Assembly: GCA_038380435.1 (NCBI GenBank)
Contig: JAWZYU010000020.1
Location: 47,958,307-48,022,306, forward strand
DNA: 64,000 bases
Direction: 5' to 3'
Source: Ryuthela nishihirai
Taxonomy: Eukaryota > Arthropoda > Arachnida > Araneae > Heptathelidae
The translations under genes were made by a program, and so were the position numbers. The notes beneath the pieces are model-generated. The model was not told the origin of the DNA and did no database searches. It worked only from the letters and a program-made list of their open reading frames with translations. Numbering within the stretch: the first letter of the stretch is position 1; each line of letters opens with the position of its first letter. Shown in pieces: positions 21,736-33,418 of the stretch.

Positions 21736-22117
21736 GATATATTCCGCCAACGGTAAGGGGAGTCGCGACTAGAAATGTTTGAGAATCCTTAATGCAAGTA
21801 ATTAATTAGATTATTTAATTTTTGTGGTTTTCATCTAAAAAAAAAGATATTCCACCGACGGAATCACATACCTCAAGAAATCGTGAGTGTAGGATTCCAC
21901 ACTTTGCTGATTCACTCCCTCTGTGAGCTTATTATTTTTGGTGCCTTTTTCATGACGCGGACGATGTAATCATATGAAATGGGAACTCATGATTGTATGA
22001 TTGGACACTTGACTGATCATTGAGCAAACTGCACATATTCCATATTGGTATAGTTGGAAAATTAACGATCGATAAAAATGTCCACTGTGACTAACCAGCT
22101 GGATCAAGCAGAATAAT
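21736..22117. other. Intergenic, nothing recognised
   Basis: No frames or repeats of note between the 66-bp array and the MULE. Confidence 0.5.
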
Positions 22118-22126
22118 GGATTTATG

Positions 22127-22240
22127 CGTGACCCGTCAAAATAGCTCAAGACAAAACAGCCCCGACAAAATAGCCTGTTCTAAAATAGCCCAAGACTAAA
22201 TAGCCCCGACAAAATAGCCCCGGAGAAATAGCTTAGTCTA
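22127..22240. repeat. MULE left subterminal repeats
   Basis: CCCGTCAAAATAGCTCAAGA is followed by AACAGCCCCGACAAAATAGC and AGCCCAAGACTAAATAGCC. This is the same 44-bp unit as at the other end in inverse orientation, with about two units present. Confidence 0.85.
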
Positions 22241-22365
22241 TTTAAATTCTAAATTTCGCATTTTAAAAATTGTATACAGACATATAAATAAAAATTCTAA
22301 ATATGGTTTGGTAATTCTTTGCAAATCTTTAAGGTTTGTGTTCCTTGCCACATTCTTTACAAAAA

Positions 22366-23763
22366 TTACATTTCAAGGTTATGTGAAATGCCACGAAGAA
22401 AGTCCATATGTTCCATAGTTGCATAATTTTCCACTAATGCTTTCAGGCGTCGATTCAGTTGCACATATTTAGTTTTGATTGCATCTAGGTTGCGAATACC
22501 TGCAGCAAGACGGGTTAAGCGGATTTCTACCATATCCTGCTCTTTTCGGAAATGGTCGATGAGTTTGTAGACGGATGGATGATGGCAATCTACAGTTTGC
22601 TGTAATGCCCTATGCCACCCTTCTACCGAATTATTTGTCCTCGGAAGACCATTGACAACGCGCTCATGAACATTCCATATATGTATTGCAAATCGTGGTT
22701 GTGCTCGGCGATTGCGTCTTGTTCGTCCTATATATGTATCTTCCCAGTGATCGATAATGGGGTCTAGTTCGTTTGGGCATTTTTCAATTAATTCTTCAAA
22801 TACTCCTATAACATCATGTACCGGTACAAAACTCAACGCAAACAACATTTTTATATAAGCACGCACATTTTCATTATTTACATAAAGTTCCGCTAAATTC
22901 AGTTCTTGCACTTTTCGCCATAAGCACTGTCCCAAATGAAACAAACAGCCAACAACTTCTGTGTTATTAAAAACTTGTTGCACGGCGTTTTGAACCGCTT
23001 TCTCGTAATCACTTAACACACTTGTTGGATTTAAAGTTTCCTTCAACTGTAATAGTTTCTGAAATACGCAAACATATATTGCTTCACTTTTATTTCTTAA
23101 CAATACATATATCAGTGGAATACAACACTTTTCTATTAGTCCGTGTATCGTGAATAATTGAAAAAACAGTTCAGGTGATACTTTAAACGTGCCATCAACA
23201 AACCAATGATGATTTTGTTCCAATATTCTCAAATTTTCTTCAGTGCCGAATATTAGAATTCGATCAGGATCGTTTTCTCCAGAATCCCACAGAATAAAAT
23301 TTTCGTTTCTTGTGGTACTTTGAAGATGAACTGGAATTGCAATATTGGCAACACTTGCAGGATTTGGATATGGATGATTCGTTTTTTTTCGTATACGTTC
23401 TATTGCTCTCTGGGAGGCAATATAATTTGGAAGCTTAATCGAAGCTTCCAAAGATATTCCACTTGTGCAGGCTTGATATATTTGCCTAGGCTTCTACACA
23501 GCACTCTGTGCTCTATGTTTCATTTTAGAAACGCATTTCAATGCCTGATTTTTAGCTGGATTTGGCGCATGGTTGTGTTCCGTCACGACCCGGAAGTCAG
23601 CACCCAATGTTCTTAGACGCCCTTTACAAGTCGGAACTACACACCTCCACGATGTACTTTCATCCCGGTTTTCCCTAGCCTTGCGATATCGATGACCATC
23701 TTTCAGCAGCAGATCTTTCCCTTTTTGCGACGAGATTTTCTCCATTTTTCTTGCAAAACACAA
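22366..23763 (-). pseudogene. FLYWCH-MULE transposase with one stop codon
   Basis: A single reading frame of 465 codons plus stop, read from 23763 down to 22366 and interrupted once, by TAG at 23496-23494 (codon 90). The frame continues without a shift, so the two open frames are one gene. Residues about 8-67 form a FLYWCH zinc finger (W39, C41, C46, H63, H65), used for DNA binding. The MULE transposase domain follows: first catalytic Asp in WFVDGTFK (Asp about residue 190), second in LSDYEKA (about residue 252), the CxxH motif CLFH just after, and NNSVEGWH near the C-terminal part. The enzyme would cut the element at its ends and insert it elsewhere. It lies alone between the subterminal arrays. 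The stop could be a recent nonsense change, a sequencing error, or part of a spliced intron, though no shift suggests an intron. Confidence 0.9.
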
Positions 23764-24177
23764 ATAATAACGGATTATCAGTTAATATCTGTTAAATAGT
23801 TCTATATTATATCAATAAAAAAACGCATCCGGTAAAATAGATATTAAAATAACTTACTTATTTCCGTTAGAGATCTCTTGCAACGACTCCCGCAAGACAC
23901 ACGTGCGCCACGTGCGAACAAAAAACTAAAACTAGAAGCTAAACTAGAAGCATTGGTTTTAATACTAAAACTAAATCACATGGCTCCGCCTACCGGTGAG
24001 CTATGTGCCTGTCACGTGACTCATTTGTTACTATAATATTTCTAATTATAGATGCACTCAACGCAACTTGTTGCAAAGTTACCTTCATTTTACCAAAGTA
24101 TAGGAAGACATATTACGCGCGTTTTCCGACGCGCAAGTTGGATTTTTACTTTGGATTTTAAATAGGCTAAGCTATTT

Positions 24178-24362
24178 CTTCGGGGCTATTTAGTCTTGGG
24201 CTATTTTAGAATAGGCTATTTTGTCGGGGCTATTTAGTCTTGGGCTATTTTAGAATAGACTATTTTGTCGGGGCTATTTAGTCTTGGGCTATTTTAGAAT
24301 AGGCTATTTTGTCGGGGCTTTTTTGTCGGGGCTATTTAGTCTTGGGCTATTTTGACGGGGTA
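24178..24362. repeat. MULE right subterminal 44-bp repeats
   Basis: Three and a half units of GGGGCTATTTAGTCTTGGGC + TATTTTAGAATAGGCTATTT + TGTC lie head to tail. The last unit is shortened by a 14-bp GGGGCTTTTTTGTC piece. The array reaches the element's edge. Confidence 0.9.
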
Positions 24363-24373
24363 CCGGATTTATG

Positions 24374-24997
24374 ATAATAAGTTTATATTAAAATTTTATA
24401 ACTTTTTATGATAAATATTTAATCATACAATCATGAAATCTCGTTCATATGAATCCGTTAGCCGCATTGCAAAGACGCCACCAAAAAAACAGGTTACAGA
24501 GAGGATGAATTAGGAAAGTGTGGAATGAAAAAAATCACTCATAATCTCGTTACAGAATGTTTTCAGAAAATCGAGCAACAGTATCTCTGTGGAACTTGAG
24601 TCCATGTGCAAAATCTGTAGTCAGACAGAACGATTCCCTAGATAACTTTCGTACTCATAGAACCATTCCACGTTTAACGCATGAGCAGAATCCTTACGCA
24701 GAGAGAAAGTTTTCCTAGTTCTCCCACTACTTTAGCCAAGATTTCTGCGCATTAACAGTGCTTCGGAATGGAGCAGCATACAGACGCTTGCCTAAGTGAG
24801 ACAGGGGTCAGCAGTGACTTCGGTCTTCATAGGCATGTCTTGTACGAGAAGGCTTGTGCAATCTAGGATTAGTTCTTAAGATCCTTCTTTTTTCCTATAT
24901 GTTGCGAACGAAAATATATATATTTATATATATGTAATTTTTCATTTTTTATTGGTCCTCGACCTTCTAATTATTTCGGGATTGACTCATAAGGTTT
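24374..24997. other. Intergenic, nothing recognised
   Basis: No open frames of note. A short TATA-type microsatellite lies near 24915-24940. Confidence 0.5.
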
Positions 24998-25369
24998 GGG
25001 GCGGAGATGGCTAAGTCGGAGCGGACCAGGCTCGTAATCTTCAGTTCCCATGTTCGAGTCTCAGCTAGGCAAGAATTGAGATTTATTTCCTCAAAACTCC
25101 CCGACCTGCGCACGGTCAATAGGGAATACCACTGGGCTTGGAAAGGTCGCTGTTCATCGAATGGGACGGTATGCCGTGGCCATATGTGCAGGAGAGCCAT
25201 ACTCTGTGCACGTTAAAGAACACATTGGATGGTCTTGACCGGGAGGCTACCATCTGTTACCCAACAGCTGTCTAGTGTAAGGGCCTTCCCTCCAACCTTC
25301 TTTGAACTTCAGGGTCCTCGTGACCTAGCCATTTATTCGATTTTGTGGAAAATAATGCCGCTCAGACTG
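24998..25369 (+). mobile_element. SINE-A copy, diverged
   Basis: A box TGGCTAAGTCGG, B box region ATGTTCGAGTCTC. The body is complete; the tail decays after CGCTCAGACTG. Confidence 0.82.
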
Positions 25370-26377
25370 TGTTCCGTAAAACGACGATACCTTTGGAATA
25401 CAGGAATGAAAGATAAAATTGCTCATTATTTGCCTAGTTCTTAAACCTATACCTTATATCGCCAGTATCCAGCATTGTAATAATATTTCTTTTCTCTAGT
25501 TTCTCAGAAATTTTTACGGAATATTTTTAATGTTGTCTACAACATCAGCTATTCCACTGCAATATGTCGAATGACGGCAATATTCTTCTAGCTCTTGCTC
25601 ATATGGATAGCAATAAAAGCTATATGCATAGAATACGAGAAAAATTCTTTTTATTATTTCGTGTCTTGTTTACTGAACACATATCTGAAAGTTCACTGGT
25701 GGACTAATCTCGACTCTCAGGAGAAAGAAAGGCTTTTCCTCTTGCCAGCATGAGAACAATGGAAGGCTTTATGATGAGGGAAGTTCTCTCTTTATGTTGT
25801 GATGGGAAACTGAAAAATGTGAATGGAAAAAGATTTTCCATGCTTAGTCCCGAAATATTGATTGGCAACAATAAATAGTTGGTGAAATCTAACTTTACCG
25901 GGTGTCCTACGCCTGCAATATTAATATTTCCACAATGTTAATTTTCATAGAACAGCGCCGAATGTATGAGCAATGAACTCCAACAGAAACAACCTAAGAC
26001 TAAACACCTTTTATTTCAGGTACAAATAATTGGCCTAATAACAATACAAGTATTCGTTTTTAAAATTCTACAGACGGTTTTTTTTAAAGAACTGACAATC
26101 AAATTTTAATCACTTTATAATATTTTTCAATATTTCTAATAAATAAATTACTTAACATCGTGTTATTTTTTAAAATGCATGGATTATAGAAGTGTGTGGC
26201 CATGGACAGAATTACGAAATCTAAAATTAGTTCAATGTCCTACTATTCGTGTCGCACCAAAAAGTTGGAGATTATCCTCTGTGTCTATTACTCGGTGTAA
26301 TTTTCCTAGTCGTCAGCTAGTAGCCCGCCCAATTTTTAACCTGATGTTCCCAGATTCGACTGTGTGTAGTTAATTCT
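25370..26377. other. Intergenic, nothing recognised
   Basis: AT-rich. The 64-codon frame at 26179-26373 shows no motif. Confidence 0.5.
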
Positions 26378-26690
26378 GGTTGGTATGTTTTACCTCTGAG
26401 CTGCTATGTTTTGCACACAATGGGCTAAATGACCAGGCCATATGGGTCCCAAGGGTTCAGAGAAGGTTGGGGGAGGGGACCCACTGAAACAGATGTTAGG
26501 AGACAGATGGTATCCTCCCGTGAAGGCCATCCATCATGTTCTTTAACATGCACAGAATATGTTTTTCACCACACACGGACCACGAATCTACGTCCAATCC
26601 GACGGACAGCGGCCTTTCCAAGACAATTGGTGTCCCCTACTGACCGAGGTCAGGGAGAGGATAAATTTCAGAGCTGACCCAGATGATTCA
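26378..26690 (-). mobile_element. SINE-A copy, 5' end lost
   Basis: It runs from GGTTGGTATGTTTTACCTCT to GCTGACCCAGATGATTC, so the B box and A box are missing. Confidence 0.82.
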
Positions 26691-27174
26691 AGGGTTTACT
26701 ATAATTTACTGTTATAAACTAGTTCTGTAAATATTTAAAAATGTTTCCTGTATATCCAAGTTTGTGATGATTGAAAACTAAGATTCTAATCTAGTGACTG
26801 CCGAAAATTTTGATGATTACAAGAAAAAATCATAATTGGTTTATCGATGAAAATATCTTAGAATCGAGGTAAAATATTAAAGAGTTTAAAATAAATTACT
26901 ACTTTCTACAATAAATTGTCATTTGTTACATTTTAGAGTTTTAAGTTTTAATTAATTCATTGTGAAACTCAACATATTGCTAAATTTAAATTTTCGGTCC
27001 TTGTTGAAAGATATCAATGCCCAGTCATATTTTTGTGTCTTTTTTTCTCTTATCAATTACATCTATGGATTTTGTTTCTGATACTTTTGTGTCTCTGATT
27101 GGAAAAATAAATGTCCACGATATTTTGAGCACTGATTTAGTTAAATTGTCATGAAATCCTTTAATATTTTGGGA
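26691..27174. other. Intergenic, nothing recognised
   Basis: AT-rich sequence only. Confidence 0.5.
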
Positions 27175-27560
27175 GCGACCATTGCAGTAGTTACGTACAA
27201 GTCTCGTAGTCTCTGGTGCTTGGGTTCGAGTCTCAACGGTGCCAGGAATGAGATTTCCTCTACTTGTTCACCTCTACCTAGGTAAAAGCCACCTCTGATT
27301 TATAATTACTTGTTGATATTTATCTCCTCAAAACTCCCCGCCCTGCGCACGATCAGTAGGGGATACCAATGGGCTTGGAAAGGCTGCCGTCTGTCGAATA
27401 AGCCATGGTGACATGTGCAGGAGATCCATACTTTGTGCACGATAAAGAACACACTGGATGGCCTTGATGGGAGGCTACCATATGTCTCCCAACAGCTGTC
27501 CAGTGTAAGGTCCTTCCCTCCAATCTTCTCTGGGCCTTCAGGGTTCTTGTGACTGATACG
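27175..27560 (+). mobile_element. SINE-A copy, decayed
   Basis: Possible B box GGGTTCGAGTCTC near 27224, then a gap, and recognisable body from TATTTATCTCCTCAAAACTC (27318) to CCTTCAGGGTTCTTGTGAC. The tail is lost. Confidence 0.7.
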
Positions 27561-27579
27561 TGAACAAATATGAGGCGAG

Positions 27580-27895
27580 GGTTTATGTTCCCAAGTTCGA
27601 GTATTCTCTTGCCCGATAATCCCCACTCTGCTCTAAGTGAAGAAGACGCCGCCGATGGAGTAGGAAAAGATAGCCGTCAGTGAGATGGGACATTAAGCAG
27701 TGGGTTTGTGTGCAGAAGAGCTATACTTTGCGTCTAAGAAAGAATAAGATAGCTGGCCTTGACGAGAAGCTTCCATCTCCCTCCTAACAGCTGTCCAGTG
27801 AATTTCCTTTTCTTTACAAACTCTGAGCTTTTATGATTCTTCTCACCTGATCATTTAGCACATTGAGCGCACAAAAGTGGCATTCAGAGGTGCGT
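27580..27895 (+). mobile_element. SINE-A copy, decayed
   Basis: Starts near the B box (CCAAGTTCGAGTATTC) and keeps GAGATGGGACATTAAGC and the CATTCAGAGG tail motif. Confidence 0.65.
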
Positions 27896-28135
27896 ATTGT
27901 AAGAGTTTCATCACCAAAATAATTATCATTTTACATTAACTGGAATTTTTTAAACAACTGTAATACGCTTTCTAATTTAGTTGCATAAATTATGTTCTAA
28001 CTTACATTTATTAAAGTGTTCTCATTTATGATTTATTTGCATATTTTAAGCAAAATTACATGAAAAAAGCTGTAGAATATTTTAACTAGCAGTTAAGTAT
28101 ACAGCAGATTGCCTAGAGCAGTCGTGTTCAACTTC

Positions 28136-28522
28136 GGGGCGGGTGTGGCTCAGTCGGTAGCGCGTCAGGCTCGTAATCTGTAGTTCCCAGGTTCGAGTCC
28201 CAGCTGGGTCAGCGTTGAGATTTATCTCCGCAAAATTCCCCGCCCTGCCCACGGTCAGTAGGGGACACCGATGGGCTTGGAAATGCCGCCGTCCGTCGGA
28301 TGGGACGTTAATCCGTGGCCCCGTGTGCGGGAGAACCATACCCTGTGCACGTTAAAGAACACGCTGGATGGCCTTAAGGGGAGGCTGCCATCTGTCTCCC
28401 AACAGCTATTCCAGTGGGTCCCCTCCCCCAACATTCTCTGAGCCTTCGGGGTGCATGTGACCTGGCCATTTAGCCCATGGTGTGCAAAAAAAGTGCCGCT
28501 CAGACGTAAAACAACCCAACCC
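28136..28522 (+). mobile_element. SINE-A copy, full length, 12-bp TSD
   Basis: Flanked by GTGTTCAACTTC (28124-28135, 28523-28534). It opens GGGGCGGGTGTGGCTCAGTC, with both Pol III boxes intact, and ends AAAACAACCCAACCC. It is a good reference copy for the family. Confidence 0.95.
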
Positions 28523-28599
28523 GTGTTCAACTTCTGCTCCCCGCACTCTGCGGTTTCTCAAACGGTCACGAATCATGCAATAATTTGTATTATAACAAT

Positions 28600-28882
28600 C
28601 AATGAAATCAGGCATAACTTTGTGTTAATGAAACATGATCAGATAAAATTTGTGTCAATAAAAATAACAATAAGGTATAAATTTGTGTAAATAAAAATAA
28701 TAATCGTTTAAAAATTTGCGTAAATAAAAATAATTACTAGTATAAATTTGGGTAAAAAATGCATAAATTTGAGTAAAAAACCGGCGAACGTTGTATGAAT
28801 AAAAATAATAATCAGGCATAAATTTGTGCATATAAAAATAATAATCAGGTATGAACTTGTGTAAAAAAATAAATCTGAGTAT
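28600..28882. repeat. Degenerate A/T-rich array, about 36-bp unit
   Basis: Repeated RTAAATTTGTGTAAATAAAA + ATAATAATCAGGC with indels, about seven units. The same array appears at 29614-29840. The tyrosine/phenylalanine-rich minus-strand frame here is a by-product of the repeat. Confidence 0.8.
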
Positions 28883-28885
28883 TTT

Positions 28886-28990
28886 AATTAACAATTAAGT
28901 ATACAGGATATTAAATCAGAATATTGTATCAGTGAAGTTATAATATGTATAAATTAACAGTTAAGTATACAGGATATTAAATCAGAATAT
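28886..28990. repeat. 39-bp direct duplication, 65 bp apart
   Basis: AATTAACARTTAAGTATACA + GGATATTAAATCAGAATAT at 28886-28924 and 28951-28990. AGTTAAGTATACAG also occurs at 28091. Confidence 0.8.
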
Positions 28991-29005
28991 GATTATTATA
29001 TTAAA

Positions 29006-29060
29006 TCCTCTAATATTGATCGACGTTAACTTCAGAGTGATATCTTCCTTAATATTCATT
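29006..29060 (+). repeat. Second copy of the SINE-C tail sequence
   Basis: TTGATCGACGTTAACTTCAG and ATGATATCTTCC-like sequence match 29561-29601 downstream of the SINE-C head, with a few differences. Confidence 0.55.
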
Positions 29061-29200
29061 AAATACGTCGAAAGATATCTCTCTAATTTGAACAATCATA
29101 CACTCAGAATGTACTTGCCATCTTCATAACATGTTTATCATTGTTTCTTGAGGCTGAGAGCAGCTGGGACAAATACCTTCATGAGACAGGGAGAATTGGG

Positions 29201-29407
29201 TACAGTCGCTCAAAAAAGTATCCGAACACTACGGTTGATTACAGAATTCAGAAAAAAATATCTAGCAACGATTTTTTTAGAAATTAGTGATCTGGCAACC
29301 ACACGAAGGTTGCCAGATCACTAATTTCTAAAACAATCGTTGCTAGATATTTTTTTCTGAATTCTGTAATCGACCGTAGTGTTCGGATACTTTTTTGAGC
29401 GACTGTA
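29201..29407. mobile_element. Palindromic Tc1-type MITE with TA target
   Basis: A 203-bp element whose arms match closely (CAGTCGCTCAAAAAAGTATC; CGATTTTTTTAGAAATTAGT). TA at 29201-29202 and 29406-29407. Confidence 0.9.
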
Positions 29408-29452
29408 CTGCTTGGTAGAGAGTTCATAGCATCAATTAGAGGAGATCTTGAT

Positions 29453-29601
29453 CGGCGGCCGGTAGCTTAGTGGTCCAAATGTGAATGACATGTTATCAGG
29501 ACATTTATCAGAAGGTCGTGGGTTTCGTATCCCACCCAGCACAAGACAATTTTTCCTCTAAAATTGATCGACGTTAACTTCAGAATGATATCTTCCATAA
29601 T
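29453..29601 (+). mobile_element. tRNA-like unit (SINE-C) or tRNA pseudogene
   Basis: GGCCGGTAGCTTAGTGGTCC resembles a tRNA 5' end with A box. About 50 bp on, CGTGGGTTTCGTATCCCACC is a T-arm-like hairpin with a damaged B box. The arms do not close a full cloverleaf, so it is not a working tRNA gene. A 40-bp tail shared with 29006-29060 supports a SINE. Confidence 0.5.
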
Positions 29602-29613
29602 CTGAATGATAAA

Positions 29614-29840
29614 TTAGGTAAAATGTGTGTAAAGAAAAATAATAATCAGACATAAATTTCTGTAAATAAAGAAAATAATCAGACATAAATTTGTGTAGAT
29701 ATAATCAGAAATAACTTGCGTCAAAAAGCATAAATCTGAGTAAAAAAATCTGGCAAAATTTGTGTAAATGAAAATAATAATCAGGCATAAATTTTGTGTA
29801 AATGAAAATAACAAGAAGACATAAATTTATGTAAATATTG
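29614..29840. repeat. Degenerate A/T-rich array, continued
   Basis: Same type of unit as 28600-28882. The MITE, the SINE-C and tail sequences separate the two parts. Confidence 0.75.
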
Positions 29841-31062
29841 TATGTTTTAAAAGTTTTATTTCTTTTCTGCATCAAGAAAAGTACACTTTTACTATATAGG
29901 GTTTCCGTGATGAATTAGATTTAGTCCTACAGACGTTCTACAGACGTTAAGAGTTTTAAGACCACTGATCTAGAGAATCTTACACGAACAATACGTACAA
30001 ATCAACCAACGCTCCAGCCAAATTAGATGCATAGAAGAGGAAATATTTCTTCAATTAAACAATATTAAATTATACATTTATTTGTAAATGTGTGATAGCT
30101 GAAGCTTTCACTAAAAGCGACACAATAAAATATTAATATAATAGTATTTCCAAAGTATCATTTAACTTTAGTCGCCTAAATTATCCGATTTATAACAGAG
30201 TCAAGTGTTTGCTATGTCACTGGAGAAAAGAAAAATTTAAATTTATTATAAAGCCATTCCTGCAGCATCCACTCCACTGCAAAGAAGCCGATGATCACTT
30301 TCCACACCTGTGCTTTAAGATAAGGACATGGAATACTTTTAAAACATCCTGACGCTTTGTTCTGATTCAGGAAACGACATGAGACTGAAGAAAGATAAAA
30401 TATTCCTTCAGGAGAAAAAGTTTATTTTCCGATTCCACTTAAGCAGCTGGTGGATTCACACATTATAACGTATAAACTCAAGATAATGCCTTCTTTCTCT
30501 TTTTTTTGTAACCTATGGTATGAAGAGTGTTAAAGGAACTCGAAATCCATCGACCATTTTGCATAAATGTTTAAATATCACTTTAGAAGCATCTCATGTT
30601 TCTTGATGAAATGGCTTGGAGAGGCATCTACATGCATTTCACTGCTTTGAAGAGATACATTCGTGTGAGTAATTTGATTAAAATTGTTTAGTTCTGTTTT
30701 TAAATTTATTCTAAGTAATAACGACTCTAAAAATTGACACAAGGGAAACCAAATTACTAAAATGCGAAGTATATTTATTTATTAACTTTAGCAGTTCTCC
30801 AAAAAAAAAAAGCCGAGAAAGACAGGGTTAGTAAATTAATAAATACACTTTTCGTTTTTAACTTAATTGCACAGTGTAGTTGGACTGGCGCAGCCCATGG
30901 GTACTTGAGGATTTTTGCATTATGTCCTTATCAGTGAGAGCTTTTGTACGGCTGGTTGGTCACTTTGCTTTCAGTCCAAAGTGGTTTTATTCTCAGTTAA
31001 ACAGATACATTGAAAGCATTGTAGGTACGTTAAAACATTATTTACGACGAATAACTGTTGTG
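29841..31062. other. Intergenic, nothing recognised
   Basis: AT-rich. It contains no transposon ends or arrays that I can see. The 69-codon frame at 30880-31089 runs into the next SINE. Confidence 0.45.
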
Positions 31063-31325
31063 AATTGGGAGGGGATGCTCAGTCGGTAGTGCACCAGGCT
31101 CATAATCTGAAGTTGTTGGATTCGAGTCCCGCCTGGGCCAGCGTGGAAATTTATCTCAGCAAAACTCCTTTCAGGGATCTTTATATTTGTACCTTAATAG
31201 GACACCGATGGACTTGTAAAGGCTGCCGTCCGTCGGATGGGACGTTAAGCCATGTCTCCGTGTGCCGGGAGTCATACCCTGTGCACGTTAAAGAACACGC
31301 TGAATGGCCTTGATAAGGAGTCTAC
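31063..31325 (+). mobile_element. SINE-A copy, 3' truncated
   Basis: A box ATGCTCAGTCGG and a B-box-like GGATTCGAGTCC. It ends in the body after GAATGGCCTTGATAAGGAG. Confidence 0.82.
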
Positions 31326-31734
31326 CAATTTCAACCCGATTTCAACGCGAATTTGGAAAAAATTGGCAGATAATTACCTCCGTATTCAGATCATGTTTTA
31401 ACCCTAAAATGTCATACCCTATTCATGTTCAAAAAACATTTCGTTATTTCGTTATATTATCATAAAGTTTACCATCTTTTTTTGCATTGCAGCGTTCTCT
31501 TTCTGTACAGTCTCCTTCACTGCAATATAAACATTATTGTGGAGAAGCTATAGTATAGGATTCCCATATGTGCATCGTTCAGAAATATGAAGAACCAGAG
31601 TGAGACGGAGCTGATCAGACTCTATGTATCATAGAAGGCACATAGAGAACATGTTTAAATTTTTCTAAGTTTTGAGAATTCTGGAAGAGAATGTTTTTGA
31701 AATGCATATCCAATCTTAAGTCCCAATCAACAAA
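31326..31734. other. Intergenic, nothing recognised
   Basis: No repeat or gene signal before the 27-bp array. Confidence 0.5.
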
Positions 31735-32362
31735 CCACGATCTCTTTACATTTAGATTCGTTAGTTACATTCCTTTATTACCACGATCTCTTTACATTCA
31801 TTTGTCACACGATCTCTTTACATTCCTTTGTTACCACGATCTCTTTATATTCATGTGTTACCACGATCGCTTTATATTAATTTGTTTTCACGATCGCTTT
31901 ATATTAATTTGTTTTCACGATCGCTTTATATTAATTTGTTATCACGATCTCTTTACATTATTTTGTTACTATTATCTCTTTACATTCATTTGTTACCACT
32001 ATCTCTTTACATTCATTTGTTACCACTATCTCTTTACATTCATTTGTTACCACTATCTCTTTACATTCATTTGTTACCACTATCTCTTTACATTCATTTG
32101 TTACCACTATCTCTTTACATTCATTTGTTACCACTATCTCTTTACATTCATTTGTTACCACTATCTCTTTACATTCATTTGTTACCACTATCTCTTTACA
32201 TTCATTTGTTACTACCATCTCTTTACATTCATTTGTTATTACGATCTCTTTATATTCATTTGCTACCACGATCTCTTTACATTCATTTGTTATTACGATC
32301 TCTTTATATCCATTTGCTACCACGATCTCTTTACATTCATTTGTTACCAGATCTCTTTATAT
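31735..32362. repeat. 27-bp minisatellite, about 23 units
   Basis: Unit CTCTTTACATTCATTTGTTA + CCACTAT, with identical copies in the middle and variants (CGATCG, TTATAT, TTTTCA) towards the ends. Because 27 is divisible by three and the unit lacks stops in several frames, two plus frames and one minus frame stay open across it. None is a gene. Confidence 0.95.
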
Positions 32363-33418
32363 CTTACGTTACCTATTTTGTGAGAAGTTGTGTTGTTAAA
32401 TTAATCATATAATCCATTGTTAGATAACAAGTAACATCTATTTAGCCTATGAAAACATGCCAACAAAGATAATAAAGAATATAATGGAGACAGTGTCTTG
32501 AATGGCTCAATTCTCGTTTTCTACTTATCTATTGATATTTAAATGATGGCTGAAATTTAATTATTAAGTATTATTTCAGTTCTGTATGACTGCTGGGGAT
32601 TCTTTAGAAGGATGATTTTTAGAATTACAATCTTAATTACATTAACTGTCTTTCGGAGATGGTCGTTGCAGTCTTACAATGAGGAGAACCTCCATAGCAA
32701 TTCAAATTGTACTAATGTAAGTGTAAAACAAAACTTTGAAATTCTAATGAGCTTGAATTTTTAAAACACATACATCATTATGCTTTGACATTTAAATGTT
32801 TCGAAGAGCATGCTAATTACTAAATAGACTGTCGTGTCATTAAGCATGCATCAACGGCTAGAGGATTATATTATTCGATGTACTGTTCCAAAGATCAGCA
32901 GCAGAGATATTGAGAAAATGAAAACTACATCGACAACCGATAGAAAACCTCTGCCTGCACTTATTAAACAGAAAACCAGTTATGTTGCTGCGTGGTTAGG
33001 GTGTTTATTTGTAAGCCGGACATCTAAGTGTAGGAATAAGAGGTCTTAATCCACAGAGTAGTAGATAAAGAGTGTAATCTCCCTATAACTCTATCGGTAA
33101 TAATTCTACAATATTAATTCTCACAAATCAGGGTGCCAGTATATGGGCAAAGAACTCCAACATAAGTAACACACATCTGGGTTCCTCTTATTACTTTTGT
33201 ATGCTACTACCTCTTCTTCAACGTAAACAATTATTCAGCCCCTCTCGTCCGGAAATTCTGTTAAGAAAGGTCCGTGCACTAAATTACCGGTTAAAAACGT
33301 CATTCTATAGTAATTTAAACCCCATAATTTTTTTCTAGATCCAGACGTATCAAAAGGGATATAAATTTGTATTGAAATCACGGTTACGGTCAATTGATGT
33401 GTTTTATGTTTTTATAAC
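32363..33418. other. Intergenic, nothing recognised
   Basis: AT-rich. The 71-codon frame 32834-33049 carries no motif. Confidence 0.45.

Larger units (their letters stand above)
22127..24364 (-). mobile_element. MULE transposon, complete, 9-bp TSD
   Basis: A 2238-bp element flanked by perfect GGATTTATG copies (22118-22126, 24365-24373). Nine-base duplications are typical of Mutator-like elements. The ends CGTGACCCGTCAAAATAG and, reversed, GGTACCCCGTCAAAATAG match at 15 of 18 bases. Both ends then consist of repeated AAAATAGCC/ACTAAATAGCCCCGAC units (22135-22235 and 24164-24362). The only gene is the FLYWCH-MULE transposase on the minus strand. The intact duplication and near-intact gene indicate recent insertion. 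Confidence 0.93.

Noticed and set aside
23320..23616. 98-codon plus-strand frame
   Set aside because: It is antisense to the FLYWCH-MULE transposase.
22135..24362. Satellite DNA unrelated to the MULE
   Set aside because: The repeats lie exactly at both ends of an element bounded by a perfect 9-bp TSD, so they are its subterminal repeats.
28655..28894. Phe/Tyr-rich minus-strand frame resembling a membrane protein
   Set aside because: It is produced by the degenerate A/T-rich array and breaks at each indel.
31691..32412. Two long open frames of a Phe/Tyr/Leu/His-rich repeat protein
   Set aside because: They are the 27-bp minisatellite read in two frames; a third frame is open on the other strand, and nothing else supports coding.
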